This document shows, in pieces, positions 10,440 to 20,587 of a DNA stretch of 64,000 bases. Below the pieces are notes generated by a model, which was given only the letters and a program-made list of their open reading frames with translations, did no database searches and had not been told where the DNA came from. The position numbers and the translations under genes were made by a program. How positions within the stretch are numbered: the stretch's first letter is position 1; every line of letters starts with the position of its first letter. This DNA is from Cervus elaphus (Eukaryota; Chordata; Mammalia; Artiodactyla; Cervidae), in assembly GCF_910594005.1 (NCBI RefSeq), contig NC_057816.1:40751797-40815796 (forward strand), written 5' to 3'.

Positions 10440-10876
10440 GAGTATTCTTTTTTTTTTTTCCCTAATGGGGATATAGTTGTTTTACAAAAGCATGTTGGTT
10501 TCTGGTGCACAATAGAGTGAATCAGCTCTGTGTATAAATATAGCCCCTCCCTCTTGGACCTCCCTCCCACCCATCCCCCTCCCCCCCTAGGTCATCCCAG
10601 ATCATGGAGCTGAGTCCCCTGTGCCACACAGCAGGTTCCCACCAGCTGTCTGTTTTACATGTGGCAGTGTATATGTCAATCCCCACCTCCCAGTTCCCTT
10701 CCCATTCCACATGTCTGTTCTCTCTCTCTGAGTCTCTATTCCTGCCTTGCAAATAAGACGCATCTGTACCACTTTTCTAGATTCCACATATATACGTTAG
10801 TATGTGATATTTGTTTTTCTCTTTCTGACTTACTTCAGTCTGTGTGACAGTCTCTAGGTCTATCTACATCCACCAT
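10440..10876 (-). mobile_element. L1 3' end
   Basis: A T-run at 10,447-10,460 is the reversed poly(A). Beyond it lie the reversed L1 3' UTR (C-rich tract at 10,560-10,588, a G4 motif on the sense strand) and the ORF2 terminal region (reverse of 'gacctagagactgtc') up to about 10,876. The element is 5'-truncated at that point. Confidence 0.88.
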
Positions 10877-10896
10877 GAAGATGTCAGGAAGGCAGC

Positions 10897-11128
10897 ATAA
10901 AACTGTTGAAATAATGACGAGTTTGGAACCTGAAAGGTGTGGCTCTGAATCCCAGTTCTGACACTGACCAGCTGTGCAGCATTGCACAAATCGCTTAACC
11001 TCTCTGAGCCTTGATGACATCGTGTGCAAACCGGACTTGGTAACTGCCTCACAGGGTTCTTGTGAGCATGAGCGGCGGTGCGGATGAGAACCCGGCACAG
11101 AGGGGCTCGGGCAGTTAGTGGCATTAGG
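10897..11128 (+). mobile_element. MIR SINE, near full length
   Basis: The MIR order is preserved: a box-B-like head (GGCTCTGAATCCCAG), the core CTTAACCTCTCTGAGCCTTGATGACATCGTG, then the region matching 'cctcacagggttcttgtgag' and the tail 'agaacccggcacag'. Its 3' flank is part of the segment copied to 12,223-12,344. Confidence 0.85.
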
Positions 11129-11234
11129 GTTCCAGCGAGGGAGGCTGGTTTCAGAGCCGGCATCTCAGGACTGTGCTTGCAGCCCGTCATCCCCAGTGTG
11201 CCAGGCACCATCCTGGGCACGTAGTTGCTCTGAT
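11113..11234 (+). repeat. Local duplication, source copy
   Basis: About 122 bases that span the tail of the MIR and its downstream flank match 12,223-12,344 with roughly 19 mismatches by eye (about 84 percent). Because the copy includes a unique MIR/flank junction, the second copy is a duplication and not an independent repeat insertion. Confidence 0.8.
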
Positions 11235-12054
11235 TCAGGGAGTTCACCCCCTGTGCCCCCTCCAGTGGGCTCAGTCCAGTGACCGTCCCATCTCCTTCCC
11301 AGCGGCACAGCCTATGTTGGACTCTTCCTGACTCTGGGTGGGGCCCATTCTGGATGCCTCTGACTCGTGCTGTGCTGGGAATGAAAATAAAATGGCTCTG
11401 GGATGTAAACAACAGATTGGTGTGGTGCTGGGAAGCCAGCAGCAGGAATGTGAAAATAAGATCTTGATTGAATAGCTGTGGCAAATATTCTTGACATTCA
11501 GACATTCAGGCAAATATTCAGACATTCTCGGTCTGTTCTTAGGGTAAGAGGAGCTCTTGCCCCAGATTGTGGGGCTGGAAAAATCCGTTCTTCGTAAGGG
11601 GGAGCAGTTCTTCCAAGTAACCCCGTGGTGACAGCCTGGGTGCTGAGAAGCCAGGCCAGCTCTCACCAGCACAGGGAACCAGACCCCAGGACACAGACCG
11701 GGGAGGGTGGGGGGCTGTGAACAGCCAACAGAAGTGGCAGCTCTCCCAACCCTTCCATTCTGCTCAAAGGCATGTTTCTCACGGTACCCTCCACAGGCAG
11801 AAAGGGAACGATCCTCCTACCACAGCCACATACATCGAACACCTGCTCACCAGAGGGTGAGTGAAGACACCCCAACATCTATAACCAGTCTTCTCTGTGC
11901 TTTAGGCTTTGCTTGCCCTCCTCTCACCTGGTATCTCGGCTAATCATTCATTGAGAAAACAGACCCCATCGGGCAAGTGCACGCCACTCCCTGCAGCCGT
12001 CGGAATTCAGGCAGAAAACAGAACCTTCCTAAGTATTAAAACAGAGGACGTGGC
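11235..12054. other. Single-copy stretch with long chance frames
   Basis: No repeat is recognised. Minus-strand frames of 213 codons (10,864-11,505) and 133 codons (11,271-11,672) cross this segment. The longer one reads through the antisense of the MIR and has no known domain, so I treat both as chance. A short direct repeat, cagacattc, lies near 11,498-11,525. Confidence 0.45.
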
Positions 12055-12198
12055 ATCGACATATATACAGCACCATGCGTATGATGCAGAGTTAGTGGGA
12101 AGCTGCGTATAACACAGGGAGCTCAGCCTGGGGCTCCGTGATGACCTAGCGGGGTGGGATGGGGGAAGGGAGGGAGGCTCAAGAGGGACGGGATATAC

Positions 12199-12222
12199 GT
12201 GTGTGTGTGTGTATATATATGT
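12199..12222. repeat. (GT)n(AT)n microsatellite
   Basis: A GT run passes into an AT run within the L1 3' UTR, directly at the left edge of the inserted duplication. A second AT-rich tract flanks the right side (12,346-12,381). Confidence 0.85.
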
Positions 12223-12344
12223 AGTTAGTGGCATTAGGGTACCAGAGAGGGAGACTTACTTCAGAGCCGGCATCTCAGGACTGTGCTTGTATCTCATCAT
12301 TCCTAGTGTGCCAGGGACCACCCTGGGCATGTGGGTACGCTGAT
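12223..12344 (+). repeat. Local duplication, inserted copy
   Basis: This is the copy of 11,113-11,234, in the same orientation and 1,110 bases downstream, within L1 3' UTR sequence. There is no poly(A) tail and no target duplication, so it is not a retrotransposed copy. The AT-rich flanks on both sides are plausible break sites. Confidence 0.8.
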
Positions 12345-12465
12345 GCTTTATATATAATTCTTATTATATATATATAGTTATGACTGATTCATGTTGTTGT
12401 ACAACAGAATCCAACACAACATTGTGAAGCAACTATCCTCCAATTAAAACATTAAAAAAGGAAAC

Positions 12466-13811
12466 AGGGAATCTGATACCAGGAGACGGCCATGGAGAAG
12501 AAGGAAGACCACAGCAGGTGACGCCCGGGGGTCTCCGACGAAAAGGAGGAGGGGGGCAGTCTTGTCCCCGAGCCGAGGTGCTGGGCTCCCCTGCCGACCC
12601 CGACCACGGAGGGTGTGCCTGCAGGAGACTGGTGCCAAGAAGCTGCAGCTGCTCTGGAGGTCTCACCCACAGATGGACGAGGAGGAGTACCCCCTCGTCT
12701 CCCTCGCCCCCACCTTACAACCTCCCATCAGCACCTCGGATTGACTACACCCAGAGAGAAGCCAGCTGACACGGGACGTGGGAAATGCAGGGGCCGCCCG
12801 CAGCAGGCAGAGCCAGGCAGGGGGGCACGAGAGACCTCGGCAAGGGCCAGCACGCCAGGGGCAGCGACGCTGGCCTTCCTTCCATCCTCACAGAAAGAGT
12901 CAGATGCTCAAACCCGAGTCCCTCTTCACCCGTTCTTCTGATACGGAAAAGGAAGCTCAGAAGAGTTCAAAAAAAATCACCCATGGGCTCTTAGAGCTGA
13001 GATGTTTTGGCATCCGAACTAACCTAAGCTGTCTGAGATTTAAACTCGCAAACTTTGTTTTCTCTCCTGACAGGAGAGCTGGGTAAGTTCTGATGAAAGT
13101 GAGCCAGATCTATCTTTAGACTCAATCAAAGGCTTTAAACTTAATTTTTGCAAACCGCAATTAGTGGAAAATACATTTGTGCCAAAGAGCAAGCAACTAA
13201 GGAAAACAAGCCCGTGGCCTGCTGGAGCTTGACAGCCGGTCAGCCTTGCAGAACGAGGCTGGGGCTTAAACCATCTCCAGGGGCAGCGCGCTGCGCTCAG
13301 GAACGTGGACGGGCCCAGCGCCCGGCCGGTCAAGGCCACCCCAGGTCTCCCCGAGTCACCGAAGCCTTTCCGCCCATGTCCCTGCCCGGCACCACTCTGC
13401 GGAGTTCCCACAGCTTCGAGTCAGCGATCCGTGAGGTCCCGGCGCCGAAGGCTATTCCAGGCCACCGGGAGCCCCTCCTCCCGACCCCCGAGGCAGGTCA
13501 CTTGACGCCCCTCCCCACTCTCCTCGCCACATTTTGTGCGAGGCTCCGTCACGGGACGGGATGCACTGCTCTGCAGTGGTCTGTTTTCCCAGCGACCTGT
13601 CCCAGTGGACCGTGAGCTCCGCAGGATGAGTGCAGGGATACACGGGGACCCAGGATATTCTTAACAACACGGGTCAGTGAAAAGAATGTGCAATCGGGTG
13701 TCTCTTTGACCTCGAATTATATCCCACGGATGCTCTCCTTAAAAGGTAGTCATTTTGGGTCTGAACTTCAGTTTTTTCCTCTAAAAATTGAGATTAATAT
13801 TACCTTCCTTA
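12466..13811. other. GC-rich single-copy block
   Basis: GC content rises sharply between about 12,500 and 13,640. A plus frame of 155 codons (13,148-13,615) and one of 108 codons (12,615-12,941) lie here. Their composition (P, R, A, G rich) is what a GC-rich non-coding block would give, and I recognise no domain. The block could be a promoter-associated island or the remnant of an unrecognised LTR. Confidence 0.4.
13255..13560. promoter_or_regulatory. CpG-island-like segment
   Basis: A hand count gives about 27 CpG in the 300 bases from 13,261 to 13,560, at roughly two-thirds GC. That puts observed/expected CpG well above 0.6, while the rest of the window is CpG-depleted outside SINEs. No first exon or core promoter is recognisable. 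Confidence 0.5.
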
Positions 13812-13987
13812 GCTGCGTAACACAGGGAGCTCAGCTCTGGGATGACCTAGCGCGGTGGAATGGGGGAGGCGTGCTCAACAGGAAGGGGACACATGTATAC
13901 ATATATTGCTAATTCACTTTGTCCTACAGCTGAAACTAACAAAGTGCTGCAAAGCAGTTATACTCCAATTTAAAAAATAAATAAAAG
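13812..13987 (+). mobile_element. L1 3' end, short
   Basis: It runs from GCTGCGTAACACAGGGAGCTC through TACAGCTGAAACTAACAAAG to the terminal TACTCCAATTTAAAAAATAAATAAA. It is heavily 5'-truncated and similar in class to the copy at 12,055-12,465. Confidence 0.85.
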
Positions 13988-14300
13988 GAAATGTAACCCA
14001 ACTTAAGAAAAAGGAATAATAAAAATTAAAGAACTTAAATATTACCTTTCTTTAAGAAAGGGTTGCTGTGGCTGTGCGTAGATTAGACTTGCTCAACAAT
14101 GATTATTTCCTTTCTTCCTTGACATTTTGAAAGCAAACTACTCTGTTCTCTCCTAAAATGTTTTTGGATCACCAAAGAATAAAATATTGGGACACACAGG
14201 CCATGATCTTGAAGCAAGGAGATGACAGGAACTAAGATTCAGTATAGGAAATGGAACCCACTTTGAGTAATTCAAGAAGAAAGTGATTTAACGTGGATAT
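13988..14300. other. Single-copy stretch, nothing seen
   Basis: About 310 bases of AT-rich sequence without a recognised repeat or coding signal. Confidence 0.5.
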
Positions 14301-14301
14301 T

Positions 14302-14436
14302 GCTGCTGCTGCTGCTAAGTCGCTTCAGTCGTGTCCGACTCTGTGCGACCCCATAGACGGCGGCCCACCAGGCTCCGCCGTCCCTGGGGTTCTCCAGGCA
14401 AGAACATTGGAGCGGGTTGCCATTTCCTTCTCCAGA
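14302..14436 (-). mobile_element. Bov-A2-type SINE, one monomer
   Basis: It starts with a (GCT)n run and TAAGTCGCTTCAGTCGTGTC and stops after TTCCTTCTCCAG, so only one BovA monomer is present and there is no tRNA head. The flanks carry an imperfect duplication, acgtggatatt / acgtgggaatatt. Confidence 0.88.
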
Positions 14437-14623
14437 CGTGGGAATATTAGGGGAGTAAAATTGCCAAAGGAGCTGGAAGAATGGACCTCACTGGCCCAGC
14501 ACTGGACTATCAAGTTCAAGTACATCCAGACCATGGTAGCTGCCCTGCCCACTTCAGGAGGCTCTGTTGCTGACACAACAGCCAAATCATCTCCCAGCTA
14601 TAACCTCACATGTTAGTTATCTA

Positions 14624-14845
14624 GGGCTTCCCAGGCAGGGCGAGTGGTAAAGAACCCGCCTGCCAGTGCAGGAGACATAAGAGACGTGGGTTCCATCCCT
14701 GGGTTGGGAAGATCCCCTGGAGGAGGGCATGGCAACCCACTCCAGTTTTCTTGCCTGGAGAATCCCAAGGACAGAGGAGCCTGGTGGGCTACAGTCCATG
14801 GGGTCACAAAGAGTCAGACACAACAGAAGTGACTTAGCACGCACA
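14624..14845 (+). mobile_element. Bov-tA SINE
   Basis: It runs from AGGGCTTCCCAGGCAGGGCG to CAACAGAAGTGACTTAGCACGC with a CA-rich tail. It sits about 15 bases inside the LTR-like element. The flanking ttagttatct / ttagtattct may be a decayed target duplication. Confidence 0.92.
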
Positions 14846-15288
14846 CACATTAGTATTCTATTGCCACATGACAATTTCACCATAAGCCTAGGGGCTGCAA
14901 GCAACACACATTACTATCTCATAGTTACTGTGGTCAGGAACACAGGCATAGCTTACACGGATCCTCTGACTCAGCGTCTCGTGAAGCTGCCATCACGGTG
15001 TCAACTGGGGCTGCAGTCTCATCTGAGTTCTGCCCGGGGAAGGAACTGCTTCCAAGCTCACATGGCTGTTGGTGGCATTCAGCTTCCTGCAGGCTGTCAG
15101 AAAAGGGCTTTGGTTTCTTACCAATTATTATTAAGCAGAGGGCATCCTCAACCTCTTGCCACATGGTTACTAGCTTCCCAAAAACCAGTAAGAGAAAGAG
15201 CATCTCCTAGCAAGATGGACAATGCGGTCTCATACAACATAACCATGTACATGTAATCTATCACCATGCCACATCCCATGGGTTATTA

Positions 15289-15451
15289 CAGGGGTCCCCG
15301 ACATCTGGGATCTAATGCTTGATGATCTGAGGTGGAGCTGATGTAATAATAGAAATAAAATGTACAATAAATGTAATAAGCTTGAATCATCCCAAAACCA
15401 TCCCCACTCTAGTTTGTAGAAAAATTGTCTTCTATGAAACCCATTCCTGGG
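15289..15451 (+). mobile_element. hAT-Charlie-type (MER1-like) element
   Basis: It begins CAGGGGTCCCCGACATCTGG. It continues TAATGCTTGATGATCTGAGG and CATCCCAAAACCATCC, and ends TTGTCTTCTATGAAACCCATTCC. These tracts are typical of the non-autonomous hAT family with CAGGGGTCCCC ends. The right terminal repeat is lost. It lies inside the LTR-like element. Confidence 0.6.
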
Positions 15452-15565
15452 GCTGCTGGAAGTCACAGGTCCTACCAGCCATATTTCAGGGGAAAGGATT
15501 TCACAAGGGTGTGAATGTCAGCAGGGAGAATCTCGGGGCCATCTGAGTCTGTCCACCACACCTCG

Positions 15566-15860
15566 TTTGCCAGCAGCCTTAGCCGCAGGAGGATGGCTTC
15601 ACCTCACTTTTGCCTCTCATGTTACTCACCAATGCATTTACTCTCAAAGCAGAATTTACATTATAATCCTAGATGCCAAGGATTCTGGAAAATGTCATGT
15701 ATCCTTTGACAACTTCTCTAACCAGATGGAAGGTAGAATTGTGGTTGAGAGAGTCAGTTCAAAATATCAACACCAGTGGCATGTGATATTGAGTATTTGC
15801 TCTAGTGAGAAATATTACTAACGTGATGACAAAACATGCATTGAATATTTGTTGTGGTAG
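15566..15860. other. Single-copy stretch, nothing seen
   Basis: No repeat or exon is recognised in these roughly 300 bases. Confidence 0.5.
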
Positions 15861-15861
15861 C

Positions 15862-16030
15862 ATCAGTGTTACAAAATGGTCAAGGGCATGGGCTTGTAGT
15901 CAGATTGCCTGGATGCGGATTCTGTTTCTATCTTAAAATCCTCATCTGTAAGGTGGGCATGATAATTATACCTATAGAATCATGTAATCAGTGAGGGTTT
16001 GGCATAGAGTCAGGATTCAATAGAGGTTAG
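15862..16030 (+). mobile_element. MIR SINE
   Basis: The MIR order is kept in decayed form: GGGCATGGGCTTGTAGTCAG, CAGATTGCCTGGATGCGGATT, CCTCATCTGTAAGGTGGGCATG. Confidence 0.65.
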
Positions 16031-16049
16031 ACAACATCATCATTCCTGT

Positions 16050-16215
16050 GGGTCAAGCCATTTCCTAAGTGCTTTCCACACATTATCTCATTGGATCTTC
16101 ACTAGAGCATTATGAAGTTGCTACTGTTATTCCCATTTCACAGATGAGAAAACCATCTCAGGGAGGTTACACGATTTCCCCAAAACTATTAAAGCCAATT
16201 ATTGGAAGAGTTCAC
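16050..16215 (-). mobile_element. MIR SINE
   Basis: The reversed MIR reads TAAGTGCTTTCCACACATTATC, then CCCATTTCACAGATGAGAAAAC and GGGAGGTTACACGATTTCCCC. It converges on the sense MIR just upstream, 20 bases away. Confidence 0.85.
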
Positions 16216-17164
16216 GGGTTAAACTGCCTCCTCTTCACCCTTTGAAGATAAAATTGATGTTTATAAATGGCCATAATCAAAATAACAGGAAGAATAATAA
16301 TCCTTTAAAACGATGGAGGACTTTACAGTTAACAAGTTGCTTTCTCACTTGAGCCCTCTGATAGAACGTTGCAACATGTATGTTCATTGTTTGGTTTGAA
16401 AATACTCAATTCTGAAACAGAAATGGAAAAAACTAGACAAATGAAATTCATAAAATATGTTATTACAGAAACTATGACATGTGTATATTTAACCATAGAT
16501 AGAAAGAGATAGGTAAAAAGATATCTACTTTTTAGGAGGCAGTAAATATTCTTGAGGCACCCGTGCATTAAATATGAGTGACACATAAATATGCATGAGT
16601 CCTGTGAGGTACTAATATTCTGGGTGTGCTACATAGACAAGAGCAATCAATATCCATGAGGCCGTAATTCAGCCACACAGGGATTGACACCCATTCTGAC
16701 TTGTGTGTCCCCTGCAAAACCTCACGGCTGAAACTCAGGCCTGCTCAGCAGGTGAACTGCAAGCTACAGCTATTAGGCTGCCGTACCCTGTGTGTCTCTC
16801 CAACAGTCTGTGTGTTCTTGGGCAGGGCACTTTCCACTGGTGAGCCCCTTAGCTCAAACCCCAACTCTCATCCTGTAACCCAACCATCAGCGGGGAAGAT
16901 CCCCGAGGGGGAAGGTTGATGCAGCAGAGGGAGAGGTAAGGGAGGTAAGGCAGATGAACACTGCCCCCGCCCAGGGTTCGGCGGTGTGGTCCTTCCACCC
17001 TGATCACACCCTACCCGAGTGCTCATCTCTTTCTTCTTGCTTCCACTATGTGTTTTACGTTGATTCTATAATCCACGTGATTGAAACCCAATTTGGTTAG
17101 TGAGCCATTTTGTTCCATGATCTCGGGTAGGGTGTACCAGTTTGCCTGATAGTGACCTTAGAGG
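16216..17164. other. Single-copy stretch, no gene seen
   Basis: No repeat recognised. Short frames on both strands have no protein features. Confidence 0.5.
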
Positions 17165-17350
17165 CTACCATTGCCTCACGGTAACTTCCCTTGTGATAAG
17201 TGATGGGAAGTAGGTAATGATCATGCTCCTCTCATTATGGATAAGGAAACTAAGAAACACAGAGGATATGTGATTATCTAAGGACACTCAGCCAGTTAGT
17301 AGATTAATTGGAACTAACACATAGGTTTCTCCAACTCCAAGTTTAGTTCC
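17165..17350 (-). mobile_element. MIR SINE, degraded
   Basis: The reversed core GGAAGTAGGTAATGATCATG... TTATGGATAAGGAAACTAAG and the AGGACACTCAGCCAGTTAGTAG segment are recognisable. Confidence 0.6.
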
Positions 17351-18086
17351 TTTTATTCTAAACAAGATCCACATAAAAAAAAAAAATCAGAGGGTACAAA
17401 AAAATAAAAAAAGAAATAGGTTTTTCTTGTGGGCCTCCAAAGAAAATTTGCAAAGAAAAATTCCAAGGCTGTTCTGAGCAGCGGTTCCTGGGCAGAACAA
17501 GGCATTGCTCTGGCGAAAGCCTTATTTTGATGGAGCCACTCACACTACATGCCTATGATGGAGCATCCTTAACAGAGGCCCCTTGTTTAGATACCCAGAT
17601 GCCCTTCCTCTGTTCCTCATTGATCCTGTAAACACAGCCTCCTTATGGACAAGGCTGCCAGCCGACAGACGCATAGAGGCTCTGATGTTATTAGGAATTA
17701 CATCCAGAAAAAAAGGAGGCTTGAGCCACAAAGGGGTCAGTCATCTTCGTGTCGTTCCTGAAGCTGGATCTCTTGCTAGACAGTATAGCCCTCAGAGATT
17801 TGACCTGTGTGTTTGTTCTGGCTCTTTTAGCTGTTGACTTTTGGATCAACTTTAGGTTGGCTCGGGTATGAAACTTGCTTTCCTCAAATTCATAGTTACT
17901 TGAATAAGCACTTTCTGCTCTTCCTACCATTCCTTTCCTCACTACCTTTGAAGCCATGTGTAAATAAAGGTTGCTGGCCGAAAGGATCTGGAGGCTGTGA
18001 CTCAGGTCTTTCTAGAGAGGGCAGGCTCCTGGGTAAAGACTATTTATGCCAATTACCAAGCTTTTGTAGGAAGCATCAGTCTTTTT
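17351..18086. other. Single-copy stretch, A-rich at left
   Basis: A-rich runs lie at 17,375-17,420. No clear repeat and no exon are seen. Confidence 0.5.
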
Positions 18087-18284
18087 AGGGTTTGCCCAGT
18101 GGTTCAGATGGTCAAGAACCTGCCTGCAATGCAGAGACACGGGTTAATCCTTGGGTCAGGAAGATCTCCTGGGGAAAGCAATGGCAATCCACTCTGGTAT
18201 TCTTACTTGAATAACTCCATGGACAGAGGAGCCTGGTGGGCTACAGTCCACGGGGTCACACAGAGTCACGACTGAGCAACTAAA
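18087..18284 (+). mobile_element. Bov-tA SINE
   Basis: It runs from AGGGTTTGCCCAGTGGTTCAG to CACGACTGAGCAACTAAAAC. The target duplication tcagtctttt is found at both sides (near 18,077 and 18,292). Confidence 0.92.
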
Positions 18285-18645
18285 ACACTTCTCAGTCTTT
18301 TCAGAGGAGAAAATGGGTAAGCCACAATGGAACCTTGGAAATTATTTTCAACAATCATTAGGCACCCCAAATGTGTGATTTTTCTGCAAATTTACCCTGG
18401 CTTTGCTCTTGTTTCCATTTCATCATAACCATATTACCTCCATCACTTGCTCATCAAATCACTAGGTTAGAAATACATCACAAAAAACTACTATTCATGG
18501 ATATGAGGAACTCAAGTTATTAACAAGGAAAATGAACACCATGTCTTCTTGTCTTTTTCCAATCATGTTTTTGTGGATGTGTTTGAGTGTGTGCAGGCAA
18601 TGAAAACACCTAAAAGGTGAAATAACAAAATGTTTACATGTACTT
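18285..18645. other. Single-copy stretch, nothing seen
   Basis: About 360 bases without a recognised repeat or exon. Confidence 0.5.
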
Positions 18646-18660
18646 ATGGAAGAATTATGA

Positions 18661-18873
18661 AGCTACTGGTGGAAGATGGTAAAGAATCTGCCTGCAAAGC
18701 AGGAGACAAAGGTTCAAATCCCTGGGTCAGGAAGATCCCCTGCAGAAGGGAATGGCAACCCACGCCACTATTCTTGCTGGGAAAATCCCATGAACAGAGG
18801 AGCCTGGTGGGCTGTAGTCTCTGTGGGTCACAAAGAGTCAGACACACTGAGTGACTCACACTTTCACTTTTCA
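18661..18873 (+). mobile_element. Bov-tA SINE
   Basis: The head is decayed (AGCTACTGGTGGAAGATGGTAAAG), but the body and the tail ACTTTCACTTTTC are clear. The target duplication atggaagaattat / atggaggaattat (near 18,647 and 18,873) has one mismatch. Confidence 0.92.
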
Positions 18874-18884
18874 TGGAGGAATTA

Positions 18885-19050
18885 TAGGTAATTTGTATTT
18901 GATTTTTTAAAATAACTCTCTGTATTGCTTAAATTGTTATAATCATCTTTCATTGCTTTTACCATTTTATTTTCTTTAAAAAGTTTCTCTATTTCCTTTC
19001 TGAATAGAAATAGCAATACTTGACAAGGTCTTTATTGTTATCAAGGAGCT
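18885..19050. other. AT-rich unique DNA
   Basis: A short AT-rich interval between a SINE and a MIR; nothing recognised. Confidence 0.4.
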
Positions 19051-19255
19051 TTTTGAAAGCTAAATAACCTCAGTGGAATTTATAAAATCCCTGGGAAGTT
19101 AGTATCATCTTTATATCCATTTTATAGATGCCTCAAACAGCCTGTTGTATCCAAGGTTACACAGCTACTAAATAGGCAAAATTGAGAGGCAAAGACAGAT
19201 TTTTTTTTTACGTCAAAGCCCATGTACTTTCCACTCTGCCATAGCTGCTCTCTGT
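19050..19255 (-). mobile_element. MIR SINE
   Basis: The reversed core CCATTTTATAGATGCCTCAAAC, GGTTACACAGCTACTAAATAGG and the terminal CTTTCCACTCTGCCATAGCTG are present in order. Confidence 0.75.
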
Positions 19256-19367
19256 AGGGACTTTCAGCACTGTGTCCCCAGTTTCAATCAACAATTGTTC
19301 TCTGGCATGGCACTCCAGGGGGTGCAAAGATAAAAATCTTGCCCCTCCAGGAATTCACAATCCAGAG

Positions 19368-19505
19368 CAGGGGTTCACAGCCACAGGTGCTCAACAGATT
19401 CAGTCAACAGAACCAATTTTCAAACTCTTGATGTCTGGGTCAGCCTCAGACAATCTTTAAAACTCCTCAGATGATCCCAATGTGCAGCCAAGGTGAGAAC
19501 AACTG
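19368..19505 (+). mobile_element. MER5A-like hAT MITE
   Basis: It starts near GCAGGGGTTCACAGCCAC and ends CTCCTCAGATGATCCCAATGTGCAGCC...GAGAACAACTGG. These are the recognisable 5' and 3' parts of MER5A, with an internal deletion. Confidence 0.65.
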
Positions 19506-19774
19506 GTCTACCAAGAAGCTGGCATATCCGTAAAGGCACAGATCCTGCCAGAGACAATATATATACATTCAATTATGAGAATTCACAGCCTTGTTTCCAG
19601 TCATTGCTTCTTTCCTGGCATCTTATGGGTCCTTGGCATATGGATCTCTTTGCATGGATGTCCCAGTTTAAGACTATAAATTTAAGGCTATGTACTATAA
19701 ACAGCTTTTCATGTTTATTCTTAAAATTAGTTGGAAATTGCTCTTTTACTCACTTAATACAGTGTAGTTGGGCA

Positions 19775-19920
19775 GCGTCATGTAGCAAAGAGAATTCTAG
19801 ACAAGGAACTCTGAAGACGGGTTCAGTCTTGACTCAGGCTATAAAAACTGTGGTTTGGGACAAGTCGCTTCTCCACTCTGGGCTGGGTTTCTTCCTCTAT
19901 AAAATAAAAAGGGTTTAATT
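19775..19920 (+). mobile_element. MIR SINE, degraded
   Basis: The order GACGGGTTCAGTCTTGACTC, GGACAAGTCGCTTCTCCACTC, TTCTTCCTCTATAAAATAAAAAG follows the MIR core. Confidence 0.65.
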
Positions 19921-20031
19921 ACATGCTGTCTTTGTTCCTCTAGCTCAAACTACCCATATAATTCTCTATCATGTAACCCTTACTAAAAAGCAGCTAGCCC
20001 AAGATAGACAATGAATTTAAAACCTATGTAT

Positions 20032-20578
20032 TGTAGTTATCGATTGCTACATTACAAATCACCTCAAAATTTAATGGCTTAAGACGGCGGCTTACTATTT
20101 CTGATTCAGTGGATTGACTGGAAGGTTGCACTGGTCTCTCCTGGGCTCACAGGTATGGCTGCAGACAAGGGGAGTCAGCTGTAGCTGGAACTTCCAAAAG
20201 GGTCTTACTCAATTGCAAATTGGTGCTGGCTGTGGGCTGGAGAGCCTTCATCCTCTCCAGGTGACCTCTCTTCCTCCAGGGGGATAGCCTGGACTTCCTC
20301 CTAACATGATGGCCTCAAAATTCCAAGAAGGTAAGAGTAGCGTTGCATAGCCTCCTGAGGTCTAGGCTCTGGAACTCCCATGGTGTCACTTCAACCATAA
20401 CTATTAGTCAAAGCAAGTCATGGGATTAGCCCAGGTCAGATAGAAAAAGAAAAAAAAAGAGGGTGGAGCAAGAGATTCCACTTCCTGATAAGAGCTAGTA
20501 ATGACAGACTGCAAAGGGGTGTGGACACATGAGGTGTGGTGCATGTGTGGCTATTATTGTAATAATCGACTGTGTTAT
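20032..20578 (+). mobile_element. Ancient LTR-like element (family unsure)
   Basis: The start TGTAGTTATCGATTGCTACATTACAAATC and the tract AATTTAATGGCTTAAGACGG match the same class of repeat as 14,609-15,565. The 3' half is diverged and its end is approximate. Confidence 0.5.
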
Positions 20579-20587
20579 TTTTGCCTG

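Larger units (their letters stand above)
12055..12465 (+). mobile_element. L1 3' UTR, interrupted
   Basis: The L1 3' UTR is recognisable from CGACATATATACAGCACCATG, through the G-rich tract at 12,151-12,176, to TACAACAGAATCCAACACAACATTG and the A-rich end. It is interrupted at 12,222-12,344 by the local duplication, with (GT)n/(AT)n on its left and AT-rich DNA on its right. Confidence 0.8.
14609..15565 (+). mobile_element. Ancient LTR-like element (family unsure)
   Basis: It starts TGTTAGTTATCTA and continues CTATTGCCACATGACAA; it ends CACAAGGGTGTGAATGTCAG...TCTGTCCACCACA. The TG...CA ends and interior match an old mammalian LTR-like repeat I know by sight but cannot name with certainty. It is split near its start by a Bov-tA and in its 3' half by an hAT-type element. 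A relative lies at 20,032-20,578. Confidence 0.55.

Noticed and set aside
10864..11505. Minus-strand open frame of 213 codons, the longest in the window
   Set aside because: It reads through the antisense of a MIR and into anonymous DNA, with no recognisable domain, signal or splice context. A frame of this size is plausible by chance in 64 kb.
13148..13615. Plus-strand open frame of 155 codons in the CpG-rich block
   Set aside because: GC-rich DNA lacks stops by composition. The peptide is rich in P, R, A and G and shows no domain.
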